DNA of 64,000 nucleotides from Mycobacteroides chelonae (GTDB taxonomy: Bacteria; Actinomycetota; Actinomycetes; Mycobacteriales; Mycobacteriaceae), in NCBI GenBank assembly GCA_014204435.1, contig JACHLF010000001.1, forward strand, positions 496,001 through 560,000, given 5' to 3'. How positions within the stretch are numbered: position 1 is the stretch's first letter; every line of letters starts with the position of its first letter. This document shows positions 54,882 to 63,200 of this stretch, in pieces. Made by a program: the position numbers and the translations under genes. The notes beneath the pieces were generated by a model. The model was not told where the DNA came from. It saw nothing but the letters and a program-made list of their open reading frames with translations, and did not search any database.

Positions 54882-55208
54882 TTACGCCTCGATTCCCTCG
54901 ACGGTGGCGCTGATGTTCTGGCCGATGTTGTCGTCATCGTCGTCGTAGCCCTTGCTCGCCACATTGGTGGTGACACCGGACTCGGTGACGCTCATGGCGA
55001 GCTGACCGACGTCCATCCCCTGCTTGGCGGAGGTCGCGGCGAATGCGCCGAGGTAGTGCGCGCCGATCGGACCGAAGATCGGCGCCAGCGCGGCGACCGG
55101 AAAAATGCTGACCGCGGTGCCCACGGCGGCGAGCGTTCCGCCCATCCCCAGCTGAGCCCCGCCAACGCCACGCAGAATGTCTGTGTCGGCTGCTAATCCG
55201 TCTGCCAT
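54882..55208 (-). CDS. EspC-like putative ESX/type VII secretion substrate
   Basis: 108 residues. A hydrophobic Gly/Ala-rich first half (MGGTLAAVGTAVSIFPVAAL) leads to GAHYLGAFAATSAKQGMDVG, LAMSVTESGVTTNVASK and then GYDDDDDNIG. The order of helices and the segment after the Gly turn resemble the EspC/DUF2580 family, and Y-DDD-D fits the YxxxD/E type VII signal. First gene of the minus-strand cassette, 2 bp before the NlpC/P60 gene, so it may be its co-secreted partner. Family assignment by pattern only. Confidence 0.6.
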   Translation of the reverse strand: MADGLAADTDILRGVGGAQLGMGGTLAAVGTAVSIFPVAALAPIFGPIGAHYLGAFAATSAKQGMDVGQLAMSVTESGVTTNVASKGYDDDDDNIGQNISATVEGIEA

Positions 55209-55488
55209 GTCCCCTCCATCTCTTCGGTGGTCGGCTACTCGCCCGGTTTCGGGCAGTTTCTGCCTTGTAATTGGATACGACGGGGGTAGTCGCGATTCGG
55301 TTCCATCTTTCTCAAACTTTTTGAAAGATTTTTTGGCAACGTGGCCACCCCGTCGTATTACCTGTTCAGCATAGCTGGGTCGGCTTTGCTAGGAACGGTA
55401 CCGGCGCACGACGCCTTGATACGAAGGGGGTGATGCCCGTCACACCCGGGAACGTGGGGATTCGTGCTTGCTGCCTTAGGGTCTGTTC
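55209..55488. other. Divergent promoter region with AT-rich patch
   Basis: 280 bp between the T7SS-like cassette and upp. An unusually AT-rich stretch at 55308-55342 contains TCAAACTTTTTGA followed by a T-run. On the plus strand this looks like a small hairpin with T-tail, on the minus strand like upstream promoter DNA or a binding site for an AT-binding protein. No gene seen. Confidence 0.4.
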
Positions 55489-56130
55489 ATGCATGTGGAC
55501 GTAGTCGAGCACCCGCTTGCCGCGGCCCGGTTGACCACCCTGCGCGATGCCGGCACCGATAACGCGGCTTTCCGCGCTGCGCTGCGGGATCTGACGCTGA
55601 TGCTCGTCTACGAGGCGACCCGGTCGGCTCCGGTGGAATCCTCGGCGGTGCGCACCCCGGTTGCCGAGACGACAGGTTTCCGCTTGGCCAACCCTCCGTT
55701 GCTGGTTCCCGTTCTTCGGGCGGGGCTGGGCATGGTGGATCAGGCGCACGCACTCATCCCCGAGGCGCGGGTCGGATTCGTGGGAATGGCTCGCGACGAA
55801 GAGACGTGGCAACCCACTCCTTACCTGGAGTCGCTGCCGGCCGACCTGTCCACGCAGCCGGTGTTCGTCCTGGATCCGATGCTGGCCACCGGTGGGTCGA
55901 TGGTTTACACGCTCGATCTGTTGCGTGCACGGGGAGCTGCCGACATCACCATTGTGTGTGTGGTCGCGGCGCCGCAGGGGGTCGCGGCGGTTCAGCAGTG
56001 TGCCGCACGGTACGGCCAGACGGCGTCGGTGCGTCTGTTCACGGCCACGATCGACGAGGGCCTCAACGAGGACGCCTACATCGTGCCCGGTCTGGGCGAC
56101 GCGGGCGATCGTCAATTCGGTCCCAGGTAG
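55489..56130 (+). CDS. upp: Uracil phosphoribosyltransferase
   Basis: 213 residues. The PRPP-binding loop is [21 protein letters not shown]; other typical segments are [32 protein letters not shown] and the uracil-binding C-terminus [17 protein letters not shown]. Makes UMP from uracil and PRPP, using uracil released by the deoA-type phosphorylase. Convergent with the phosphomannomutase-type gene, 9 bp apart. Confidence 0.96.
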   Translation: MHVDVVEHPLAAARLTTLRDAGTDNAAFRAALRDLTLMLVYEATRSAPVESSAVRTPVAETTGFRLANPPLLVPVLRAGLGMVDQAHALIPEARVGFVGMARDEETWQPTPYLESLPADLSTQPVFVLDPMLATGGSMVYTLDLLRARGAADITIVCVVAAPQGVAAVQQCAARYGQTASVRLFTATIDEGLNEDAYIVPGLGDAGDRQFGPR

Positions 56131-56139
56131 CTCTGCTCG

Positions 56140-57753
56140 CTAAATGTTGTGGGCGTAGGCATCCAACTCGGAGACCACCACGCCCGCCCAGATCCGTGCG
56201 ACGGTGGCGTCGGTGATCACGGGTTCGCGGACCTCGATGTAGCACTTGACCTTCGGCTCGGTTCCCGACGGGCGGATCACCAGCCGGATGGACGATCCGC
56301 CGATCTCGCCGGACAGAATCACCGCATCGGTGCGCTGTTGACCGCGCCGCTGCAGTAGATCCTCTGCGGTGACCGGGAATCCCGACAGCGCGGCAGGCAG
56401 GTTCTGGCGCAGGCGCGTCATCATCGCCGTGATCTCGTCGACTGATTCCATGCGTCGAGACACTTGCGAGGTCACGTGGATCCCGTGCCGGATCGCCAGA
56501 TTCTCGAGTTTTTCCTCCACGCTGGTGCCGAGCTCGCGCAGGTGCGTCACCAGGTCGCAGGCGAGTATCGCCGCGGAGATACCGTCCTTGTCGCGTACGG
56601 CCGCTGGGTCCACGCAATGCCCGATGGCCTCCTCGTATGCGTAGACGAGGTCGAAATCTGCGGCCCGGACCAGCCATTTGAACCCGGTGAGGGTCTCCAC
56701 ATACCGGGCGCCGAGTGAGGCCGCGATGCGCGCCAGCATGCGGGAGGAGACCACCGTGCTGGCCACCACCGGCGGCGTGGATGAAGGTGGCTGGGTAGAG
56801 AGGATGTAATCGCCCAGCAGCCAACCGGTTTCATCGCCAGATAGCATGCGCCAGCCGGTCGTGGTGGGGACGCCGATGGCGCACCGGTCGGCATCCGGAT
56901 CGAGCGCGATGGCCAGATCCGCATCGACCTCGGCGGCCCGGGTCAACACCGCGTCGGAGGCTCCCGGCTCTTCCGGATTGGGAAACGCGACGGTGGGGAA
57001 GTCTGGATCGGGTTGGAATTGATCCTCGACCACGTGGATGTCGGCCACACCCGCTGCGTTGAGCGCTGCCAGCGCGGTGGCTCCGCCGACTCCGTGCAGC
57101 GCGGTGAGAGCCACACGCAGACCTCCGGAGCCGCGGCGCACGGTTGCGGCACGTTGGATGTAGGCGTCGACCAGCGAGTCGTCGGCGGGGGAGACGGGGG
57201 TTCTGGGAATCTGGTCGGCGAAAGGTACTGCGGCTGTTGTTGATTCGATATCGCGATCGGTGGGCGAGATGATCTGGGCGCCGCCCAACCAGTACACCTT
57301 GTAGCCGTTGTCGACGGGCGGGTTGTGGGATGCGGTGATCTGTATGCCGGCCGCAGCATCGACATGTCGCACAGCGAAGGCCAGCACCGGCGTCGGCAGC
57401 GGCCGAGGCAACAGGATGACCTTGAACCCCTCGGCCGCCAGAACTTCGGCGGCACCCTGCGCGAACTTCTCGGACCCGTGCCGGGCGTCGCGCCCCACCA
57501 CCACGGTCGAGCCGCCCAGGCATCTGTCTTTGAGTACCTTGGCCACCGCGCAGGTGGTGCGCAGCACCACGGCCAGGTTCATCCCGTTGGGGCCGCCCCG
57601 CACGGGGCCACGCAGACCGGCCGTGCCGAATACCAACGGTTCGGAGAAGCGCTGCGCGAGCTCCTCTTCGGAACAAGCGCGCAACTCCGCGGCGGTCTCG
57701 GGATCCGGGTCGTGGTCGATCCAATTCTGGATCTTCTGCGCCGCTACAGTCAT
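56140..57753 (-). CDS. pmmB: Phospho-sugar mutase, phosphomannomutase PmmB-type
   Basis: 537 residues of the alpha-D-phosphohexomutase superfamily. The phosphoserine loop is [17 protein letters not shown], the metal loop is [12 protein letters not shown], the sugar-binding loop is [11 protein letters not shown] and the phosphate-binding region is [14 protein letters not shown]. Interconverts hexose or pentose 1- and 6(5)-phosphates. Beside punA and upp it may process the (deoxy)ribose-1-phosphate released from nucleosides, although mycobacterial annotation is phosphomannomutase (Rv3308). Overlaps punA by four bases. Confidence 0.93.
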   Translation of the reverse strand: MTVAAQKIQNWIDHDPDPETAAELRACSEEELAQRFSEPLVFGTAGLRGPVRGGPNGMNLAVVLRTTCAVAKVLKDRCLGGSTVVVGRDARHGSEKFAQGAAEVLAAEGFKVILLPRPLPTPVLAFAVRHVDAAAGIQITASHNPPVDNGYKVYWLGGAQIISPTDRDIESTTAAVPFADQIPRTPVSPADDSLVDAYIQRAATVRRGSGGLRVALTALHGVGGATALAALNAAGVADIHVVEDQFQPDPDFPTVAFPNPEEPGASDAVLTRAAEVDADLAIALDPDADRCAIGVPTTTGWRMLSGDETGWLLGDYILSTQPPSSTPPVVASTVVSSRMLARIAASLGARYVETLTGFKWLVRAADFDLVYAYEEAIGHCVDPAAVRDKDGISAAILACDLVTHLRELGTSVEEKLENLAIRHGIHVTSQVSRRMESVDEITAMMTRLRQNLPAALSGFPVTAEDLLQRRGQQRTDAVILSGEIGGSSIRLVIRPSGTEPKVKCYIEVREPVITDATVARIWAGVVVSELDAYAHNI

Positions 57754-58598
57754 AACCGACCAATCACTGAGCTCAGAAGGTGGCCCATGCGGGTTGCCGA
57801 CGCCCGTCCGGCGGCCAGCACCTCCTCATGGTTGAGGGATTCCCCGGTCATTCCGGCCGCGAGGTTGGTCACCAGGGACAGCCCCAGCACCTCGGCCCCG
57901 GCCGCGCGCGCCGCGATGGTTTCGTGCACCGTTGACATCCCCACGAGGTCCGCGCCCAGGACTCGCAACATCCGGATCTCCGCGGGGGTCTCGTAATGCG
58001 GACCGGGCAGGCCCGCGTACACCCCCTCGGCGAGGTCGGCGTCGATCTCCCGGGCCAGTGCCCGTAGTCGCGGCGAGTACGCATCGACGAGGTCGACGAA
58101 TTGTGCGCCGACCAGTGGCGATCGGGCCGTCAGGTTGAGATGGTCGCTGATGAGCACCGGTTGCCCCACGGTGTACCCCTCACGCAGCCCCCCGGCGGCG
58201 TTGGTCAGGATGACCGTCCGTGCACCGGCGGCGCACGCCGTGCGCACGGGGTGGACGATGTGGCGCAGGTCGTGTCCCTCATAGGCGTGGATCCTGCCCA
58301 GCAGTACCAGCATCCGGTCCGCGCCGGATCCGGCGATCGGCACCGACAGCACCGAACCGCCGTGTCCGGCCGCGCTCGGCGGACTGAATCTCGGTAGCTC
58401 GGCCATCGGAATCGTGGAGACGGGGTTTCCGAGTTCTGCGGCGGCCGGGGCCCAGCCCGACCCGAGAACCACTGCGACGCGGTGGGCCGCGACCCCGGTG
58501 CGCGCCGCGATCTCCGCGGCCGCGAGAGCCGCTGCGTTGTCCGGAGTCAGAGGCTCATCGATGTTGTCGCCTCTTCGCGTAAGCCGCTCATCGGTCAC
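57750..58598 (-). CDS. punA: Purine nucleoside phosphorylase
   Basis: 282 residues of the trimeric PNP family: [15 protein letters not shown] (phosphate loop), [51 protein letters not shown] and the base-binding Asn in [20 protein letters not shown]. Phosphorolyses inosine and guanosine, using the product of adenosine deaminase. Frequently named deoD in mycobacteria. Stop overlaps the phospho-sugar mutase start by 4 nt; divergent from the amidohydrolase pair. Confidence 0.95.
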   Translation of the reverse strand: MTDERLTRRGDNIDEPLTPDNAAALAAAEIAARTGVAAHRVAVVLGSGWAPAAAELGNPVSTIPMAELPRFSPPSAAGHGGSVLSVPIAGSGADRMLVLLGRIHAYEGHDLRHIVHPVRTACAAGARTVILTNAAGGLREGYTVGQPVLISDHLNLTARSPLVGAQFVDLVDAYSPRLRALAREIDADLAEGVYAGLPGPHYETPAEIRMLRVLGADLVGMSTVHETIAARAAGAEVLGLSLVTNLAAGMTGESLNHEEVLAAGRASATRMGHLLSSVIGRL

Positions 58599-58634
58599 AG
58601 CTACGCAGCCTAGCCATGATGGGATACTGATCTA

Positions 58635-59840
58635 ATGCCCTTGACCACCGGAGCGTCGTCCGCCGCGCATGCCGAGGCCGCCTGCGCTGTCGTCGACACC
58701 GCAGCGACGGATCTGGTGGCGTTGTCGCACGACATCCACTCCGAACCCGAGCTGGCGTTCCACGAGGTTCGCAGTGCCCTGAAAACCCAGCGCCTGCTTG
58801 CCGAGCGTGGATTCGAGATCGTCACCGGGCAGGGCGGTATGGACACCGCATTTCGCGCTACCTACGGAGACGGACCGCTGGTGATCGGCGTTTGCGCCGA
58901 GTACGACGCGTTGCCCGGGATCGGCCACGCCTGCGGGCACAACATCATCGCGGCCTCCGCGGTGGGCACTGGGCTGGGGCTCGCCGAAGTCGCCGACGCC
59001 CTCGGACTCACCGTGGTGGTTATCGGCACGCCGGCCGAGGAGCACGGCGGCGGCAAGGCGCTTCTCCTCAAGTCGGGAGCCTTCGACGACATCGCGACGG
59101 CGGTGATGCTGCACCCTGGGCCGATCGATATCGCCGGTGCCCGCTCGCTCGCGCTGACCGATGTGATGGTCACCTATCACGGCAAGGAATCGCACGCCGC
59201 AGTCGCGCCGCATCTCGGAATCAACGCCGCCGACGCCGTCACCGTCGCCCAGGTATCGATCGGTCTGCTGCGTCAGCATCTTTCTCCCGGTCAACTGATC
59301 CACGGCATCGTCACCGAAGGGGGAGAGGCGGCCAACATCATCCCGGGCCGGGCGGCGATGCAGTACACGATGCGCGCCGTCGAGTCGGCTTCCCTGCGCG
59401 CGCTGGAGGAGAAGGTGTACGCCTGCTTCGCCGCGGGCGCGTTGGCGACCGGATGCAGCCACGAACTCGTCGAGTCGTCGCCGCCGTACCTGGAGTTGAC
59501 GCCAGATCCGTGGCTGGTGGAGGTCTTCCGCCAGGAGATGGAGTCCTTTGGTCGCACGCCGGTTCCCGCAGAGTTCGAGGCCTCGGTGCCCCTGGGTAGT
59601 ACCGATATGGGCAATGTGACGCAAGTGCTACCCGGCATCCACCCCGTTGTCGGCATCGACTCGGGCGGGGCGGTCATCCATCAGCCCGATTTCGAGAAGG
59701 CGGCCAGGGAACCGGGTGCCGACAGGGCAGTGGTTGAGGGAGCGAAGATGTTGGCGCGCACAGTGATACGGCTGGCCGAAGACGAGGCGGAGCGATCCAG
59801 GGTGCTGGACCGGTTGGCGCGCAGGACGGTGACGGTATGA
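58635..59840 (+). CDS. amiB1: M20-family amidohydrolase AmiB1-like
   Basis: 401 residues, related to p-aminobenzoyl-glutamate/PM20D2-type hydrolases: HDIHSEPELAFHEVRSALKT, the metal motif GIGHACGHNIIAASAVGTG, and TPAEEHGGGKALLLKSGAF with the paired Glu. Dimerisation domain with YHGKESHAAVAPHLGINA. Hydrolyses an N-acyl or amide bond of unknown natural substrate. ATG 58635; stop overlaps the next amidohydrolase ATG by four bases. Corresponds to M. tuberculosis Rv3306c. Confidence 0.93.
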   Translation: MPLTTGASSAAHAEAACAVVDTAATDLVALSHDIHSEPELAFHEVRSALKTQRLLAERGFEIVTGQGGMDTAFRATYGDGPLVIGVCAEYDALPGIGHACGHNIIAASAVGTGLGLAEVADALGLTVVVIGTPAEEHGGGKALLLKSGAFDDIATAVMLHPGPIDIAGARSLALTDVMVTYHGKESHAAVAPHLGINAADAVTVAQVSIGLLRQHLSPGQLIHGIVTEGGEAANIIPGRAAMQYTMRAVESASLRALEEKVYACFAAGALATGCSHELVESSPPYLELTPDPWLVEVFRQEMESFGRTPVPAEFEASVPLGSTDMGNVTQVLPGIHPVVGIDSGGAVIHQPDFEKAAREPGADRAVVEGAKMLARTVIRLAEDEAERSRVLDRLARRTVTV

Positions 59841-61009
59841 GCGCATCGCTGTCCGGCGTAGCGCAGCAGTGGCTCGCGGAGAACACCGACTCGCTGGTGC
59901 AGTGGCGCCGTCACATCCATGCGCATCCCGAGTTAGCGCGCCAGGAACACGCCACCACCGAGTACGTCGCCGCACGGCTGGCCGAGGCCGGACTCAATCC
60001 GAAGGTGCTGCCTGGGGGAACCGGAGTCACCTGTGACTTCGGGCCTGAGGACGGACCGCGGGTGGCGTTACGCGCGGATATGGACGCCCTGCCGATGCAG
60101 GAACGCACCGGCGCGGCCTATTCGTCGACCGTGCCGAATGTCGCGCATGCCTGCGGGCACGACGCACACACCGCGATCCTGCTGGGTGCGGCGATGGCCC
60201 TCAATTCGGCGCCCTCCCTGCCCTCGGGCGTGCGGCTGATCTTTCAGCCCGCCGAGGAGGTCATGCCCGGCGGTGCCATCGACGTGGTGGCCACCGGGGC
60301 AATGGCCGGTGTTACGAGAATTTTTGCGCTGCACTGCGATCCGCGCCTGGAAGTGGGCAAGGTGGCGATCCGCGCCGGTGCGATCACCTCGGCCGCGGAC
60401 ACCGTCGAGGTCACGCTGCATTCCCCGGGTGGGCACACCTCGCGGCCGCATCTGACGGCCGACCTGGTGTACGGGCTCGGCACCATCATCACCGGCCTTC
60501 CGGGAGTGCTGAGCCGACGCATCGACCCGAGAGCGGGCACTGTCATGGTGTGGGGTGCCGTCAATGCGGGCCAGGCCGCCAACGCCATCCCGCAGGTCGG
60601 TTCGCTGGCGGGCACGGTGCGCACCGGCAGCCGTGACGTGTGGATCACGCTGGAGGACACCGTGCGCGATGTGATCCAGGGGCTGCTGGCACCGCTGCGC
60701 ATCGACTACACGCTCAACTATCGGCGCGGTGTTCCGCCCGTCATCAACGAGGCCGACTCGACGCACATCTTCGTGCGCGCAATTCAGGACATCGGGCTGG
60801 ACGCGCTCGCAGAGACCACGCAGTCCGGCGGTGGAGAGGACTTCTCCTGGTACCTAGAAGAGGTACCCGGCGCGATGGCCCGGCTGGGTGTCTGGTCGGG
60901 ATCGGGTCCGCAGCTCGATATCCACCAGCCCAACTTCGACATCGACGAACGGGCCCTGGGTGTCGGGGTGCGAACGTTGGTCAATCTCGTCGAACAAAGC
61001 GCGCTCTAG
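59837..61009 (+). CDS. amiA1: M20-family amidohydrolase AmiA1-like
   Basis: 390 residues of the aminoacylase/hippurate hydrolase group: HIHAHPELARQEHATT, ALRADMDALPMQERTG, the metal site VAHACGHDAHTAILLGAA, FQPAEEVMPGGAIDV, the lid-domain HSPGGHTSRP and QSGGGEDFSWYLEEVPG. Paralogous to the preceding gene and translated with it; counterpart of Rv3305c. Substrate unknown, probably N-acyl amino acids or peptides. Confidence 0.94.
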   Translation: MSASLSGVAQQWLAENTDSLVQWRRHIHAHPELARQEHATTEYVAARLAEAGLNPKVLPGGTGVTCDFGPEDGPRVALRADMDALPMQERTGAAYSSTVPNVAHACGHDAHTAILLGAAMALNSAPSLPSGVRLIFQPAEEVMPGGAIDVVATGAMAGVTRIFALHCDPRLEVGKVAIRAGAITSAADTVEVTLHSPGGHTSRPHLTADLVYGLGTIITGLPGVLSRRIDPRAGTVMVWGAVNAGQAANAIPQVGSLAGTVRTGSRDVWITLEDTVRDVIQGLLAPLRIDYTLNYRRGVPPVINEADSTHIFVRAIQDIGLDALAETTQSGGGEDFSWYLEEVPGAMARLGVWSGSGPQLDIHQPNFDIDERALGVGVRTLVNLVEQSAL

Positions 61010-61016
61010 GGCCCAT

Positions 61017-61085
61017 TTCCGCGACATGCCGTGCCTGGCGTCGGCTACCCGGCCGATGCGTCAGTAACCGGAATGTCGTGCGGAA
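61017..61085. terminator. Structured inverted repeat between convergent amiA1 and the Rv3304-like gene
   Basis: TTCCGCGACATGCCG (61017-61031) pairs imperfectly with CGGAATGTCGTGCGGAA (61069-61085). Inside, CTGGCGTCGGC and GCCGATGCGTCAG form a second stem. The structure fills the whole 77-bp gap between the two convergent stops, so it is a likely bidirectional terminator. Confidence 0.6.
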
Positions 61086-61086
61086 G

Positions 61087-61563
61087 TCAGCTTGTTCCCG
61101 GACCTATGTTGCGCGAGGCCCGGGTGCGCAGGTCGTGCACGTAATCGTCTGGTGCACCGGCAATTTCGGCCGCGTCTGCCATCACGCCGAGATATCGGGC
61201 AGACGGTAGGCCGCCCTCGTACGCGTTGACGACGTAGAGCCAGGCCAGCACGGGGTCGGTGGTGGTGTCGGAGGACTCGCGGTCGATCCGACAGCGGATC
61301 TTGGTGTGGATGCCGAGCTCCGAACCTTCCCAGCGATCGAGGTTCTTTTCGTCTGCTCCGGTCATGTCGTAGAGGACGACGAAAACCTTGGCGTGGGGGT
61401 CTTGCACGACGGTGGCCAGCGCGCCCTCCCAGCCGATGTCCTCACCGCCGAAGGTCAGCCGCCAACCGTGTAGCCAGCCGGTACCTGCCATGGGGGAGTG
61501 CGGCGCGCGCTGCAACATCTGCTCGGGATGCATGTTGGAGCCATAGGCGGCGTAGAGCGGCAC
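61087..61563 (-). CDS. Gamma-glutamylcyclotransferase-like conserved protein (Rv3304-like)
   Basis: 158 residues starting GTG 61563 with VPLYAAYGSNMHPEQMLQRA; YGSN is the hallmark of the GGCT/AIG2-like fold. GWRLTFGGEDIGWEGALATV and YVVNAYEGGLPSARYLGVMA are shared with M. tuberculosis Rv3304, which fixes the start. The family includes gamma-glutamylcyclotransferases; the catalytic Glu may be in RWEGSELG. Start of the gene is 105 bp from the divergent lpdA. The long upstream extension of its frame is the shadow of lpdA. Confidence 0.9.
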   Translation of the reverse strand: MPLYAAYGSNMHPEQMLQRAPHSPMAGTGWLHGWRLTFGGEDIGWEGALATVVQDPHAKVFVVLYDMTGADEKNLDRWEGSELGIHTKIRCRIDRESSDTTTDPVLAWLYVVNAYEGGLPSARYLGVMADAAEIAGAPDDYVHDLRTRASRNIGPGTS

Positions 61564-61668
61564 GGGGGCAAGCCTAATGGTCCGGGGCCGTGCTTGACGG
61601 CAGGGATGGTGGCAAGTTCCATTTACCATGGCAAGCCGGGTCGGGTCGGTACTTGTAGGTTTGATCCC

Positions 61669-63084
61669 GTGGCAACGCGCATCGTAATCATTGGTGGAGG
61701 ACCAGCAGGATACGAGGCAGCGCTCGTGGCCGCGGCCCACGAGCGAAGCACCACCGAGGTCACGGTGATCGACTCGGACGGCATCGGCGGTGCCTGCGTG
61801 CTCTTCGACTGTGTGCCGTCCAAGACGTTTATCGCGTCCACCGGTGTGCGCACCGACCTGCGGCGCGCGCCCAACCTGGGCTTCGACATCGACGTGGAGC
61901 ACGCCAAGATTTCGCTGCCGCAGATCCACAGCCGCGTCAAGCGCCTTGCCTTCGAGCAGTCGGCCGACATCGCCGAACGTCTGCGCAGCGCCGGAGTACG
62001 CCTGATCGCCGGGCGTGCTGAGCTGGTCGATCACGTGGTCGGGATGGCGTTTCACCGGGTCAAGGCAACGGCGTCGGACGGGACGAGCACCATCCTGGAA
62101 GCCGATGTGGTGCTCATCGCCTCCGGTGCCAGCCCGCGTGTGCTGCCTCACGCCCGCCCTGACGGCGAACGCATCCTCACCTGGCGTCAGCTCTACGACC
62201 TGGAGGAACTGCCCGAGCACCTGATCGTGGTGGGTTCGGGTGTCACGGGTGCCGAGTTCGTCCACGCCTACACCGAGCTGGGCGTTCAGGTGACCGTGGT
62301 GGCCAGCCGGGATCGTGTGCTGCCGCACGAGGACGAGGACGCCGCCCTGGTCCTGGAGGACACGCTGGCCGAGCGTGGTGTGACGCTGGTCAAGAATGCC
62401 CGGGCCGACTCGGTCACCACAACAGACACAGGTGTGCGGGTCGCCATGGCCGACGGCCGGGTGGTCGACGGCAGTCATGTGCTGATGACGGTTGGATCCG
62501 TTCCGAACACCGCGGGCCTGGGTCTGGAGCGGGTCGGCATCACCCTCGGCCCCGGCGGGTACCTCACGGTCGACCGGGTGTCGCGCACCTCGGTGGCCGG
62601 CATCTACGCCGCGGGCGACTGCACGGGCCTGTTGCCGCTGGCGTCGGTGGCGGCCATGCAGGGCCGCATCGCTATGTATCACGCGCTTGGTGATGCGGTG
62701 CGCCCCATCAAGTTGAAAACTGTTGCCGCGGCTGTCTTTACCCGTCCCGAGATCGCCGCGGTGGGCGTATCTCAGGCCGCCATCGACAACGGCGAGGTAC
62801 CGGCGCGGACGGTCACACTTCCCCTGCACACGAACCCGCGTGCCAAGATGTCCGGCCTTAAACGCGGTTTCGTGAAGATCTTCTGCCGCCCGGCCACCGG
62901 TGTGGTGATCGGCGGTGTCGTGGTCGCCTCAAATGCCTCCGAACTGATCCTGCCGATCGCTATCGCGGTACAGAACCTGCTCTCTGTGAACGATCTGGCG
63001 CAGACGTTGTCGGTCTACCCGTCGCTGTCCGGTTCGGTGACGGAGGCGGCGCGCCAGTTGATTGCCCACGACGACCTGGACTGA
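61669..63084 (+). CDS. lpdA: NAD(P)H quinone reductase LpdA (flavoprotein disulfide reductase family)
   Basis: 471 residues. FAD-binding VIIGGGPAGYEAALVA, the former disulfide site GGACVLFDCVPSK near residue 40, NAD(P)-binding VVGSGVTGAEFVHAY and the second FAD motif GIYAAGDCTGLLPLASVA. M. tuberculosis LpdA lacks the first active-site Cys; here a CxxxxC pair is present, while the C-terminal catalytic His of true lipoamide dehydrogenases is replaced (SVYPSLSGSVTEA). Family knowledge: reduces quinones with NAD(P)H. Starts at GTG 61669. Precedes glpD as in Rv3303c-Rv3302c. Confidence 0.94.
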   Translation: MATRIVIIGGGPAGYEAALVAAAHERSTTEVTVIDSDGIGGACVLFDCVPSKTFIASTGVRTDLRRAPNLGFDIDVEHAKISLPQIHSRVKRLAFEQSADIAERLRSAGVRLIAGRAELVDHVVGMAFHRVKATASDGTSTILEADVVLIASGASPRVLPHARPDGERILTWRQLYDLEELPEHLIVVGSGVTGAEFVHAYTELGVQVTVVASRDRVLPHEDEDAALVLEDTLAERGVTLVKNARADSVTTTDTGVRVAMADGRVVDGSHVLMTVGSVPNTAGLGLERVGITLGPGGYLTVDRVSRTSVAGIYAAGDCTGLLPLASVAAMQGRIAMYHALGDAVRPIKLKTVAAAVFTRPEIAAVGVSQAAIDNGEVPARTVTLPLHTNPRAKMSGLKRGFVKIFCRPATGVVIGGVVVASNASELILPIAIAVQNLLSVNDLAQTLSVYPSLSGSVTEAARQLIAHDDLD

Positions 63085-63200
63085 ACTTCGGCGATTTGCG
63101 CGATAGCGGCGTGCGTCACTGACGTGAGCGCTACTGGCCGGTAACGTGGCTCACTGGAAGGAACGCCGGGGCCTGGCAATGGTCGTGGAAGGGAGTAGTC

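Noticed and set aside
61087..62829. 580-codon minus-strand frame as one gene
   Set aside because: Only its last 158 codons (from GTG 61563) are the real Rv3304-like gene; the upstream part is antisense to lpdA.
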